Below, piece after piece: positions 18,434 through 26,601 of a DNA stretch of 64,000 nucleotides. This DNA comes from PRO6 sp035565775 (GTDB lineage: Bacteria; Pseudomonadota; Alphaproteobacteria; Rhizobiales; Xanthobacteraceae). The notes beneath the pieces were generated by a model, which worked only from the letters and a program-made list of their open reading frames with translations, did no database searches and was not told the origin of the DNA. The DNA is taken from positions 62,001-126,000 of the forward strand of contig DATMRW010000009.1 of the NCBI GenBank assembly GCA_035565775.1, read 5' to 3'. Both the position numbers and the translations under genes were made by a program. Numbering within the stretch: position 1 is the stretch's first letter; every line of letters begins with the position of its first letter.

Positions 18434-19585
18434 TCACGACGCGGCGAGATGAAGAATGTCGTTATAAGTTGCGAATAACATTAACATAAGAACAAGAGCC
18501 AATCCGACACGGAAACCCATTTCCTGTGCACGTTCGGAGAGCGGACGGCCGCGCACGGCCTCAAATGCATAAAACAGCAAGTGTCCGCCATCGAGCAGCG
18601 GCACCGGGAAGAGATTCAGAAGGCCGATCGAGATCGACAGCACCGCGGTGAGGTGAATCAGCGCCGAAATGCCGATGGTCGCCACCTGCCCCGAGATCTG
18701 GGCGATTCTGATCGGGCCGCCGAGTTGATCGGCCGCCTCGCGGCCGACGAAGATACCGCCGATATACGACAGTGTACGATCGACGACGAACCACGTCTCC
18801 TTCACGCCGAGAACGACCGCGGTCGCCGGATCGACGCGCTGCGTCACCACGTCCGAGGGTGAGCTGGAGCGGCTGATGCCCATCACGCCCATGCGGTGGA
18901 CGTTGCCAAAATTGTCTTTGACCTCGCGCAGCTCGGGCGTGCCAGTAAGCTCGACCGTCGCGCCGCCGCGCTCGACGGTGAACTTCATCGGGCTGCCTGC
19001 GCCGATGCTGACGATGCGCTGCATATCCGAGAAGCTGGTGATCTTGTCGCCGTTGATCGCGACAACGATGTCGCCGGACTTGAAGCCCGCCGCCTCCGCC
19101 GCGCTTCCGGGTTGAACCGCATCAACCCGTGCGGTCGCGCTCGGCTTGCCGAAGAACATGAAGAGGCTGGCGAAGATGACGATCGCCAAAATGAAGTTCG
19201 CGATCGGACCGGCGGCGACGATGGCCGCCCGCGCGCCGACGGACTTGTGGTGGAAGCTCTTGGTGCGCTCGCTCTCGGTCATCGCCGCGAGCGTCGCCTG
19301 CGCCGGGGTGCTGGCCTCGCTTTCGTCGCCGAAAAACTTGACGTAGCCGCCCAGCGGGATCGCCGAGAGCTTCCAGCGTGTGCCGTGCCGGTCGTTGAAG
19401 CCGAACAGCTCCGGGCCGAAGCCGACGGAGAAGGTCAGGACCTTCACGCCTGCCCAGCGCGCAACCAGAAAGTGCCCGAGTTCGTGGAAGAAGACGACGA
19501 TCGTCAGCACGAACAGGAACGGTATCACATAGCCTACCACGCCATGTGACATCGCATTGAAACCATTAAGGAAAAAGCCTTCCAT
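18434..19585 (-). CDS. rseP: Site-2 intramembrane protease RseP
   Basis: Membrane-embedded zinc metalloprotease that performs regulated intramembrane proteolysis, typically on an anti-sigma factor. 383 residues. The HELGH zinc motif is at residues 34-38 inside the first membrane helix; one PDZ domain lies around residues 130-210 (VQPGSAAEAAGFKSGD); the second metal-ligand motif is NLFPVPLLDGGHL near residue 325. E. coli RseP has two PDZ domains; only one is evident here, as in many alphaproteobacteria. It sits between dxr (42 bp upstream) and bamA, the usual envelope gene order. Confidence 0.96.
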   Translation of the reverse strand: MEGFFLNGFNAMSHGVVGYVIPFLFVLTIVVFFHELGHFLVARWAGVKVLTFSVGFGPELFGFNDRHGTRWKLSAIPLGGYVKFFGDESEASTPAQATLAAMTESERTKSFHHKSVGARAAIVAAGPIANFILAIVIFASLFMFFGKPSATARVDAVQPGSAAEAAGFKSGDIVVAINGDKITSFSDMQRIVSIGAGSPMKFTVERGGATVELTGTPELREVKDNFGNVHRMGVMGISRSSSPSDVVTQRVDPATAVVLGVKETWFVVDRTLSYIGGIFVGREAADQLGGPIRIAQISGQVATIGISALIHLTAVLSISIGLLNLFPVPLLDGGHLLFYAFEAVRGRPLSERAQEMGFRVGLALVLMLMLFATYNDILHLAAS

Positions 19586-19627
19586 CCGACCTCACTCCGC
19601 GCAGCCGAAGGCGGCGACCTCAACTCT

Positions 19628-20851
19628 CTAGGATGCTTTTGCGGCAATTTCAGGCAAGAGGGAAGCGGCCATTTTTCTCGCGTTATGGTCAACATTGATG
19701 GCATCGTCCGCGCATGTGAGCGCGCTGAGATGCCCGCCGCTGATCCAGGCGTTGAGCGTGGCCTCAACCAGTCTCGCGATTGCACCGAATCGAATTTTCT
19801 CGCCGATGAAGGCGGCCACGGCCACCTCGTTGGCGGCATTGTAGACCGTCGTCGCGCCCTTCCCGGTCCGCAGCGCATCATATGCCAGCCGCAGGCCGGG
19901 GAACCGCTTGAAGTCCGGCCGCTCGAAGGTGAGCTGGCCGATGGCCGCAAGGTCCAGCGGCTTGGCGGGCCCGGGGATGCGGTCCGGCCAGCCGAGGCAA
20001 TGGGCGATCGGGGTGCGCATGTCCGGCGCGCCGAGCTGGGCGACGACCGAGCGGTCCGAGAATTCGACGAGGCCGTGGACGATCGACTGGGGGTGGACGA
20101 GGACGTCGATCTCCTCGGCCTTCAATCCGAAAAGATAATAAGCCTCAATCACTTCGAGGCCTTTGTTCATCATCGACGCGGAGTCGATGGTGATCTTCTG
20201 GCCCATGCTCCAGTTGGGATGCTTGAGCGCCTGCGCCAGCGTCGCCTGCTCGATCTCTTCGCTCGTCCAGGTACGGAACGGCCCGCCCGACGCGGTGATG
20301 ATGACGCGCGTCAGCTCCTCGCGATTGCCGGAGCTGAGCGCCTGAAAGAGCGCGTTGTGCTCGGAATCGGCCGGGAGAATCCGGGTGCCGGCCTTCGCCG
20401 CCCGGTCGAGGAAGAAGTCGCCGGCGCAGACCAGGCACTCCTTGTTGGCAAGCGCGATCATCCCGCCGCGGTCGGCCGCCGCCAGCGCCGGCTTGAGGCC
20501 GGCTGCGCCGCTGATCGCCGCCATCACCCAATCGGCAGGCCGGGCGCCCGCCTCGATCACGGCGGCTTCGCCGGCGCCGCAGGCGATGCCGGTGCCAGCC
20601 AGCGCCGCCTTGAGATCGCCGAGCCGCGTCTCGTCGGCAACGGCCGCGAACCTGACGTCGAACTCACGGGCGAGCTTGGCGAGCGCCTCGACATTGCTGT
20701 TCGCGGTGATGGCCTCCACCCGGTAGCGGTCGCGCCCTGCCCGCAGCAGGTCCATCGTGCTGTCGCCGATCGAGCCGGTCGCGCCGAGCACCGACACCAC
20801 GCGCTGGGCAGTCGGTTCGCCATTGTGTTTGCGTAGCGGCACTGCGCTCAT
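19628..20851 (-). CDS. dxr: 1-deoxy-D-xylulose 5-phosphate reductoisomerase
   Basis: Second enzyme of the MEP isoprenoid pathway, making 2-C-methylerythritol 4-phosphate with NADPH. 407 residues. The N-terminal NADPH-binding motif is VLGATGSIGDSTMDLLR; the metal and substrate site is ILPADSEHNALFQ; the flexible loop contains NWSMGQKITIDSASMMNKGLE. It starts 4 bp after the cdsA stop. Its product feeds UppS, encoded two genes upstream. Confidence 0.98.
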   Translation of the reverse strand: MSAVPLRKHNGEPTAQRVVSVLGATGSIGDSTMDLLRAGRDRYRVEAITANSNVEALAKLAREFDVRFAAVADETRLGDLKAALAGTGIACGAGEAAVIEAGARPADWVMAAISGAAGLKPALAAADRGGMIALANKECLVCAGDFFLDRAAKAGTRILPADSEHNALFQALSSGNREELTRVIITASGGPFRTWTSEEIEQATLAQALKHPNWSMGQKITIDSASMMNKGLEVIEAYYLFGLKAEEIDVLVHPQSIVHGLVEFSDRSVVAQLGAPDMRTPIAHCLGWPDRIPGPAKPLDLAAIGQLTFERPDFKRFPGLRLAYDALRTGKGATTVYNAANEVAVAAFIGEKIRFGAIARLVEATLNAWISGGHLSALTCADDAINVDHNARKMAASLLPEIAAKAS

Positions 20852-20855
20852 TTTC

Positions 20856-21698
20856 TCACCAAACCATAAGCCCGCGGCCGATCCCGTCGAGATCGCCTCG
20901 CAGGAAGCCGATCAGTGCAGCCGCGACGATCGCCGCCACATAGCCATCCAGCCGGTCGAGCAGTCCGCCATGCCCCGGGATGAGCTGGCTTGAATCCTTG
21001 ACGCCGAAGCGCCGCTTCACGGCGGATTCGAACAGATCGCCGAGTTGCGACATCACCGACAGTCCCGCCCCCAGAAGCAGCGCGGGCAGCAGAGGAAGAT
21101 AGCCGAGAACTGTCGAGACAATGGCCACAACCAAGCTGCCGCCAAACCCGCCGAGAGCGCCCGCCCAGGTCTTGTTCGGGCTGACACGCGGCCAAAGTTT
21201 TGGGCCGCCGACGCTCCGGCCGACAAAGTAACCGAGCGTATCAGTCACCCAGACGATCAGGAAAACAAATATAAGTGCCTGAAATCCCGCAACATCGCTG
21301 CCCCGCACCAGCATCGAGGCGAGCAGCGCGGCCGCGGCATAGAGAAAGCCCAGCGTCGACCAGGCGCGACGGACCGAGCACAGGATCGCCACCACCGCCG
21401 CACCGGCGGCGCACAGGCCGATCGCCGCCTCCGGCCGCCCGCACAGCACGCTGACCGCGGCAATCACCAGCGCCGCCCCGCCCGCGACCACGCCCGGCTC
21501 GCGCTGCGAGCCGACCATCATCAGCCATTCGACGAACAGGCCGATGGCGGCAAGGGCGACCAGCACGAGCCACCACCACCCGCCCCACCATGCCAGAACC
21601 AGCGTGACGGGTATCAGAACGGCAGCCGCCGCGAGACGCAAAGCAAGATTGCGGGCATTTGAGCCGCCCGCGCCGGATGGAACCTGTTGAGAGGCCAC
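20856..21698 (-). CDS. cdsA: Phosphatidate cytidylyltransferase
   Basis: Integral membrane enzyme making CDP-diacylglycerol for all phospholipids. 280 residues with about seven to eight hydrophobic helices from residue 20 onward. The family signature near the C-terminus is complete: SAVKRRFGVKDSSQLIPGHG followed by GLLDRLDG, carrying the catalytic Lys-Asp and His-Gly-Gly residues. It is packed tightly, with 5 bp after uppS and 4 bp before dxr. Confidence 0.97.
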   Translation of the reverse strand: MASQQVPSGAGGSNARNLALRLAAAAVLIPVTLVLAWWGGWWWLVLVALAAIGLFVEWLMMVGSQREPGVVAGGAALVIAAVSVLCGRPEAAIGLCAAGAAVVAILCSVRRAWSTLGFLYAAAALLASMLVRGSDVAGFQALIFVFLIVWVTDTLGYFVGRSVGGPKLWPRVSPNKTWAGALGGFGGSLVVAIVSTVLGYLPLLPALLLGAGLSVMSQLGDLFESAVKRRFGVKDSSQLIPGHGGLLDRLDGYVAAIVAAALIGFLRGDLDGIGRGLMVW

Positions 21699-21703
21699 GC
21701 CGC

Positions 21704-22462
21704 TTACGATCCTGTTCCTGTGGCCAGACCGCCGAAACGGCGTTCCCGCCGCCCGTATTCGGCAATGGCTTCCATGAGTGCCGCCTTGTCGAAATCGGGC
21801 CAGTGGACCGGGACAAAGACCAGTTCACTATAGGCGGCCTGCCACATGAGAAAATTCGAAAGTCGCTGCTCGCCGCTGGTGCGGACGATCAGATCGGGAT
21901 CGGGAATATCCTGCGTATCAAGATAGCGGCCAAGCGTCTTTTCGTCGATCGTCGCCGGATCGCGCTGGCCGGAGGCCACCTCGAGGGCGATGCGGCGGGC
22001 CGCATTGGCGATTTCCTGGCGCGAGCCGTAGTTGAACGCGACCACCAGCTCCAGGCGGGTGTTGGCGCGCGTCAGCTCTTCGGCCTCATCGAGCAGATTG
22101 CGGATGTCGCTGTCCAGCCCGTCGCGCTCGCCGATCACCCGCACCCGCACGCCGTCGCGGTGCAATGTCGCAAGGTCGTTGCGGATGAAGCGGCGCAGCA
22201 GGCTGAACAGGTCGCCGATCTCGGAGGCCGGGCGCGCCCAGTTCTCCGAGCTGAACGAGAAGATCGTCAGATAGGAGATGCCCAGCTCGCTCGCTGCGCG
22301 GACGATCCGCCGCAGCGCCTCGACGCCGCGGCGATGCCCCTCGACGCGCGGCAGCCCGCGCGCAGCCGCCCACCGGCCATTGCCGTCCATGATGATGGCG
22401 ACATGGCGGGGACTTTCGGACTGACCCGTCATTGCGGTAGCGGGCATAGCGGCTTTGGGCAT
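21704..22462 (-). CDS. uppS: Undecaprenyl diphosphate synthase (cis-prenyltransferase)
   Basis: Adds isopentenyl units in cis to farnesyl diphosphate to make the C55 carrier for peptidoglycan and O-antigen. 252 residues. The catalytic Asp is in IIMDGNGRWAAARG near residue 30. Further signatures are GHRRGVEALR, TIFSFSSENWARP, NYGSRQEI and DLIVRTSGEQRLSNFL. It lies 11 bp after frr and 5 bp before cdsA. Confidence 0.98.
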   Translation of the reverse strand: MPKAAMPATAMTGQSESPRHVAIIMDGNGRWAAARGLPRVEGHRRGVEALRRIVRAASELGISYLTIFSFSSENWARPASEIGDLFSLLRRFIRNDLATLHRDGVRVRVIGERDGLDSDIRNLLDEAEELTRANTRLELVVAFNYGSRQEIANAARRIALEVASGQRDPATIDEKTLGRYLDTQDIPDPDLIVRTSGEQRLSNFLMWQAAYSELVFVPVHWPDFDKAALMEAIAEYGRRERRFGGLATGTGS

Positions 22463-22473
22463 CGTGGCAATCC

Positions 22474-23037
22474 TCAGACCGTGAGGATCTCCTTCTCCTT
22501 GGTCGCCAGAAGTTCATCCACCTCCGCAATGGACCCGTCCGTCACCTTCTGAACCTCGGTTCCCATGCGGGTCTGATCGTCCTCGGAGATCTCGCCCTTC
22601 TTCTCGAGCTTCTTGATCATATCAAGGCCGTCGCGGCGAACGTGACGGATCGCGACGCGCGCCGCTTCCGCATATTTGTGCGCAACCTTGACGAGATCCT
22701 TGCGGCGCTCTTCGTTCAGCTCAGGAACGCGCATGCGCAGCACCTGCCCCTCGGTCGCCGGGCTGAGGCCGAGGTTGGAATTGATGATCGCCTTCTCGAC
22801 GGCGTGGACCATCGAGCGGTCCCAGACCTGCACCGTGATCAGGCGCGGCTCCGGCACGCTGACCGTCGCGACCTGGTTGAGCGGCATCGAGCTGCCATAT
22901 GCCTCGACCTGCACCGGCTCCACCATCGAGGCCGACGCGCGCCCGGTGCGCAGACCGCCCAGCTCATGCTTGAGCGATTGCAGCGCGCCCTGCATCCGGC
23001 GCTTGAGATCATTGATGTCGAAATTCTCCGACGACAT
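22474..23037 (-). CDS. frr: Ribosome recycling factor
   Basis: With EF-G, splits the post-termination ribosome complex. 187 residues. The three-helix bundle and beta domain are recognisable from LKRRMQGALQSLKHELGGLR, RASASMVEPVQVEAYGS, NLGLSPATEGQVLRMRVPEL and the C-terminal KKLEKKGEISEDDQTRM. It follows pyrH by 58 bp, a classic pairing. Confidence 0.98.
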   Translation of the reverse strand: MSSENFDINDLKRRMQGALQSLKHELGGLRTGRASASMVEPVQVEAYGSSMPLNQVATVSVPEPRLITVQVWDRSMVHAVEKAIINSNLGLSPATEGQVLRMRVPELNEERRKDLVKVAHKYAEAARVAIRHVRRDGLDMIKKLEKKGEISEDDQTRMGTEVQKVTDGSIAEVDELLATKEKEILTV

Positions 23038-23095
23038 ATCGCTCTCCTTTTATTTTCTCGATCACACCCGGCCGCGCATACGGCAGCCGAAGAAC

Positions 23096-23812
23096 TCAAC
23101 CGGCAACGATCGTCCCCTGGCCCTTGCCGCTCAGGATGGCACCGATTGAACCCGGCTCTGCGATCGAAAATACAATGATAGGCAACGACGTATCGCGGGC
23201 AAGCGCGAATGCCGTCGCATCCATGACTTTATACCCGCCTTCGAGCGCCATCGAATGGGTCAGGCGATCAAATCGTTTCGCCGACGGGTCCTTTTTCGGA
23301 TCGGCACTGTAAACGCCATCGACATTGGTGGCCTTGAGCACGGCCTGGGCCCCGATTTCCGCCGCGCGCAGCACCGCCGTCGTGTCGGTGGTGAAGAACG
23401 GGTTTCCGGTGCCGCCGGCCAGAAGCACGATCCGGCCCTCGGCGAGATGGCGCTGGGCCGCGTCGCGGGTGAACAGTTCGCAGACTTCGGGCATCAGCAG
23501 CGCCGACAGCGTCCGTGCCGGAAAACCGCGACGCTCCAGCGCTGCCTCGAGCGCGAGGCAATTCATCACCGTGGCCAGCATACCCATGGTGTCGCCGGTC
23601 GGGCGCGAAACGCCGCGCGAGGACACCTCGACCCCGCGAAAAATGTTGCCGCCGCCGACGACGACAGCAATTTCGACCCCCTGCCCGCGGGCCTCGACGA
23701 GATCATTGGCAATACGGTCGATGGTCGGCTGGTCGATGCCAAAGGCCTTGTCGCCGGCGAGATACTCGCCGGAGAGCTTGATAACAACTCGGCGATATTC
23801 GGGCTGGTCCAT
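23096..23812 (-). CDS. pyrH: UMP kinase
   Basis: Phosphorylates UMP to UDP, supplying pyrimidines and, indirectly, UDP-sugars for lipid A. 238 residues of the amino-acid-kinase fold. Signatures: VVIKLSGEYLAGDKAFGID, AVVVGGGNIFRG, GDTMGMLATVMNCLAL and LKATNVDGVYSADPKKDP. First gene of the pyrH-frr-uppS-cdsA-dxr-rseP-bamA run. A promoter candidate lies about 107-136 bp upstream. Confidence 0.98.
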   Translation of the reverse strand: MDQPEYRRVVIKLSGEYLAGDKAFGIDQPTIDRIANDLVEARGQGVEIAVVVGGGNIFRGVEVSSRGVSRPTGDTMGMLATVMNCLALEAALERRGFPARTLSALLMPEVCELFTRDAAQRHLAEGRIVLLAGGTGNPFFTTDTTAVLRAAEIGAQAVLKATNVDGVYSADPKKDPSAKRFDRLTHSMALEGGYKVMDATAFALARDTSLPIIVFSIAEPGSIGAILSGKGQGTIVAG

Positions 23813-23918
23813 GATCGATCACTTCCTAAACCGAGACGGGAGCATCGTCCCCGCAGGCGTTGACGGATTGGCCGAAAGGCATCGGCAAACCCAAGGAAAC
23901 CACCGCCTTTTCAACAAG

Positions 23919-23948
23919 ATACTAGACTGTCTTACGTCGCGGCACCAA
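23919..23948 (-). promoter_or_regulatory. Candidate sigma-70-type promoter for pyrH
   Basis: On the minus strand, TTGGTG (23943-23948) and TAGTAT (23919-23924) are separated by 18 bp and point at pyrH. It lies in the 359-bp gap between tsf and pyrH (23813-24171), which otherwise holds only the tsf terminator hairpin and no small gene I can support. Weak evidence, from base matches alone. Confidence 0.45.
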
Positions 23949-24081
23949 GTCGGGAGTATCGCGGATACAAAAGCAAGATCCCTTACCTTATCCGTTTCCC
24001 GTCCCCGGCGGGCAAAGCTGTCCACCTCGCCCGGCAAGGGTTTGGCGCATCTTCGCCACTGACGCAAGCGCCAGACGCAAT

Positions 24082-24108
24082 CATCCTCGGGACAGAGGCC
24101 CGAGGATG
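24082..24108 (-). terminator. Hairpin after tsf
   Basis: A 10-bp perfect inverted repeat CATCCTCGGG / CCCGAGGATG with a 7-base loop, 63 bp past the tsf stop. The T-tract on the minus strand is weak, but the position suits termination of tsf before pyrH. Confidence 0.65.
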
Positions 24109-24171
24109 AGGTTCAGTGCAGGACGCCGGCCACGCAGACCGGCTGTCGTCAGGCAGCAACCAGGCCGTGAA

Positions 24172-25095
24172 TCAGGCCTTGCCGGTGACCGCCGCGACTT
24201 CCGCCGCGAAATCGGTTTCCTGCTTCTCGATGCCTTCGCCGAGCGCGTAGCGCACGAAGCCAGCCAGCTTGATCGGCGCGCCGACCTTGCCCTCGGCTTC
24301 CTTGACTGCCTGGCCGACCGACTTGCCGGTGTCGTGGATGAAGGCCTGCTCGACGAGGCAGACTTCCTTGAAGTAGGTCTTCATGCCGGATTCGACGATC
24401 TTCTGGATCACGTTCTCCGGCTTGCCCTGCTCGCGGTGCTTGGAGGCCAGAACCTCCTTCTCGCGGTTGAGGACTTCCGGATCGACACCGGTCGAGTCGA
24501 GCGCAACCGGGCTGGTGGCCGCGACATGCATCGCGATCTGGCGCGCGAGCGCCGCCAGCTCATCGGCATTGCCGGTCGACTCGAGCGCGACGAGCACGCC
24601 GATCTTGCCGGCGCCCTCGATGGTGGCGCCGTGGATGTAGCTGGCGACCACGCCATTCTCGACCGACAGCTCGGCCGCGCGGCGGAGCGTCATGTTCTCG
24701 CCGATGGTGGCGATCGCGTCGGCAATCGCCGACTCGACGGTCACGCCGCCCATGTTGGCCGCGTTGATCTTGGCAACGTCGCCGCCGACCTCGAGGGCGA
24801 CCTTGGCGATGCCCGTGACGAGCTTCTGGAACTGCTCGTTGCGCGCGACGAAGTCGGTCTCGGCATTGACCTCGACGACGACACCCTTGTTGCCGCTGGT
24901 CAGCGCGCCGATGAGACCCTCAGCCGCGACACGGCCGGCCTTCTTGGCGGCCTTGGAGAGGCCCTTCTTGCGCAGCCAATCAACAGCCGCCTCGATGTCA
25001 CCGTTGTTCTCGGTGAGCGCGAGTTTGCAGTCCATCATGCCTGCGCCGGTCTTGTCGCGCAGTTCCTTGACCATCGCTGCCGAAATTGCCGCCAT
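24172..25095 (-). CDS. tsf: Elongation factor Ts
   Basis: Guanine-nucleotide exchange factor for EF-Tu. 307 residues. The N-terminal domain shows KELRDKTGAGMMDCKLAL and AVDWLRKKGLSKAAKKAGR; the core has NAETDFVARNEQFQ, the EF-Tu contact region. The ribosome-binding site AAAGGAA precedes the ATG. Separated from rpsB by 300 bp containing a strong terminator, so tsf must be served by read-through or its own promoter. Confidence 0.98.
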   Translation of the reverse strand: MAAISAAMVKELRDKTGAGMMDCKLALTENNGDIEAAVDWLRKKGLSKAAKKAGRVAAEGLIGALTSGNKGVVVEVNAETDFVARNEQFQKLVTGIAKVALEVGGDVAKINAANMGGVTVESAIADAIATIGENMTLRRAAELSVENGVVASYIHGATIEGAGKIGVLVALESTGNADELAALARQIAMHVAATSPVALDSTGVDPEVLNREKEVLASKHREQGKPENVIQKIVESGMKTYFKEVCLVEQAFIHDTGKSVGQAVKEAEGKVGAPIKLAGFVRYALGEGIEKQETDFAAEVAAVTGKA

Positions 25096-25340
25096 TTGAA
25101 ATTCCTTTGTCTGTCAGGCCATCCGCCGCCACTTGCGGAGACCACCATACGAAACATTCACGATCATCGGGTGACGCAGCCTTCGCGCCAATTGCTGTCG
25201 GCGCCGATCGCGATTGCACTGAATCGAACCGATCCCGGACGGATCGTGACCGCTGCTAGACTTGAGCAAGCGCCGCGCGGGACTGCCACATCGGCCTTGC
25301 CGGATATGCGCGGCCACCGACAGGCCGCCGCATCCGCCGT

Positions 25341-25390
25341 CTGAAACAAAAACGGATGCGCGCCGCAGCCAAGGCCCGGCGCGCATCCGT
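25341..25390 (-). terminator. Strong rho-independent terminator after rpsB
   Basis: A perfect 13-bp inverted repeat ACGGATGCGCGCC / GGCGCGCATCCGT (25352-25364 and 25378-25390) begins 5 bp past the rpsB stop. On the minus strand it is followed by TTTTGTTTCAG. It stands between rpsB and tsf. The remaining gap to tsf (25096-25340) shows no gene. Confidence 0.93.
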
Positions 25391-25395
25391 AAACC

Positions 25396-26385
25396 TTACT
25401 CCGCCTCGGCGGTCAGTTCCTTGGCCTGCTTGACCCAGCCTGCGGCGCGGGCCGGAAGGCCAACCGCATCGGCGATCTGGTGGGCGCCGTCGGCATCGAG
25501 CTCGGCAAACTGCCAGTAGTGGAAGACGCCAAGATCGTTCAACTTCTTCTCGATATCGCCCGAGACGCCGGTGAGCTTCTTAAGGTCGTCGGCGACGCCG
25601 CGCGGACCGGCAAGACCCTGGAAGCCGGACGACTGGCCAACCTCTTCCTCGATCGGCGCAGCCAGCGAACCGAGATCGATACCCGCGTCGCCCTGCGCAC
25701 GCGAAATGCCGTCGATGGCGGCGCGCGCGATCAGGTCGCAATACAGGCCGATCGCGCGGCCCGCATCGTCGTTACCCGGAACGACGTAGGTGATGCCCTT
25801 CGGATCGCAGTTGGTGTCGACGATCGCCGCCACCGGAATGTTGAGGCGCTGCGCCTCCTGAATGGCAATGCCTTCCTTGTTGGTATCGATCACGAAGATC
25901 AGATCCGGCAGGCCGCCCATGTCCTTGATGCCACCGAGCGAGCGGTCGAGCTTGTCGCGCTCGCGCTGCAGGTCGAGGCGCTCTTTCTTGGTGTAGTGGC
26001 TGGCTTCCGGCGACGCGAGAATCTCGTCGAGCTGACGCAGGCGACGAATCGAACCCGAGATCGTCTTCCAGTTGGTCAGCGTGCCGCCGAGCCAGCGCGA
26101 ATTCACATAGTACTGCGCCGAACGCTTCGCGGCTTCCGCGACGCCTTCCTGGGCCTGGCGCTTGGTGCCGACGAACAGGATGCGGCCGCCCTTGGCGACG
26201 GTGTCGCTGATGACCTGCAGCGCCTTGTGCAGCATCGGCACGGTCTGCGCGAGGTCAACGATGTGGATGTTGTTGCGGGTGCCGAAAATGTACTCAGCCA
26301 TTTTCGGATTCCAGCGGTGAGCCTGGTGGCCGAAGTGAACGCCCGCCTCGAGGAGCTGGCGCATGGTGAATTCAGGTAGTGCCAT
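25396..26385 (-). CDS. rpsB: Small ribosomal subunit protein uS2
   Basis: 30S subunit protein S2. The frame is open to 26424, but the conserved N-terminus MALPEFTMRQLLEAGVHFGH begins at the ATG at 26385, giving 329 residues. That is long for S2 (about 240 in E. coli). The extra 80 or so residues form a C-terminal tail from about residue 250, with a helix-rich LKKLTGVSGDIEKKLNDLGV segment resembling the helix-hairpin tail found on many alphaproteobacterial S2 proteins. Conserved blocks NPKMAEYIFGTRNNIHIVDL and DTNCDPKGITYVVPGNDD are present. Confidence 0.97.
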   Translation of the reverse strand: MALPEFTMRQLLEAGVHFGHQAHRWNPKMAEYIFGTRNNIHIVDLAQTVPMLHKALQVISDTVAKGGRILFVGTKRQAQEGVAEAAKRSAQYYVNSRWLGGTLTNWKTISGSIRRLRQLDEILASPEASHYTKKERLDLQRERDKLDRSLGGIKDMGGLPDLIFVIDTNKEGIAIQEAQRLNIPVAAIVDTNCDPKGITYVVPGNDDAGRAIGLYCDLIARAAIDGISRAQGDAGIDLGSLAAPIEEEVGQSSGFQGLAGPRGVADDLKKLTGVSGDIEKKLNDLGVFHYWQFAELDADGAHQIADAVGLPARAAGWVKQAKELTAEAE

Positions 26386-26490
26386 CGTATTTCTCCGGTT
26401 GTTCCTCCGGAAACGTGTGAGCATTCAGCGGCTTTGCTGGATGCCACCGGACAGCCCCATGGGCCATTGTTTCCGTGTGAGATGAGCGGC

Positions 26491-26519
26491 CTTATAGCGG
26501 CGCGGCGGATGATCCGCAA
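26491..26519 (-). promoter_or_regulatory. Promoter for rpsB
   Basis: On the minus strand TTGCGG (26514-26519) and TATAAG (26491-26496) are exactly 17 bp apart, a good housekeeping promoter about 105 bp upstream of the rpsB start. It implies a leader RNA of roughly 100 nt that could carry S2 autoregulation; that part is inference. Confidence 0.65.
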
Positions 26520-26601
26520 GGCGATCCACCGCTATCTCGCAGTGAAATCGCCTTGCGGAGCGCACTTTTTGCGGAAGGGCGCGGCGTCCCTCCCCGCCCC
26601 G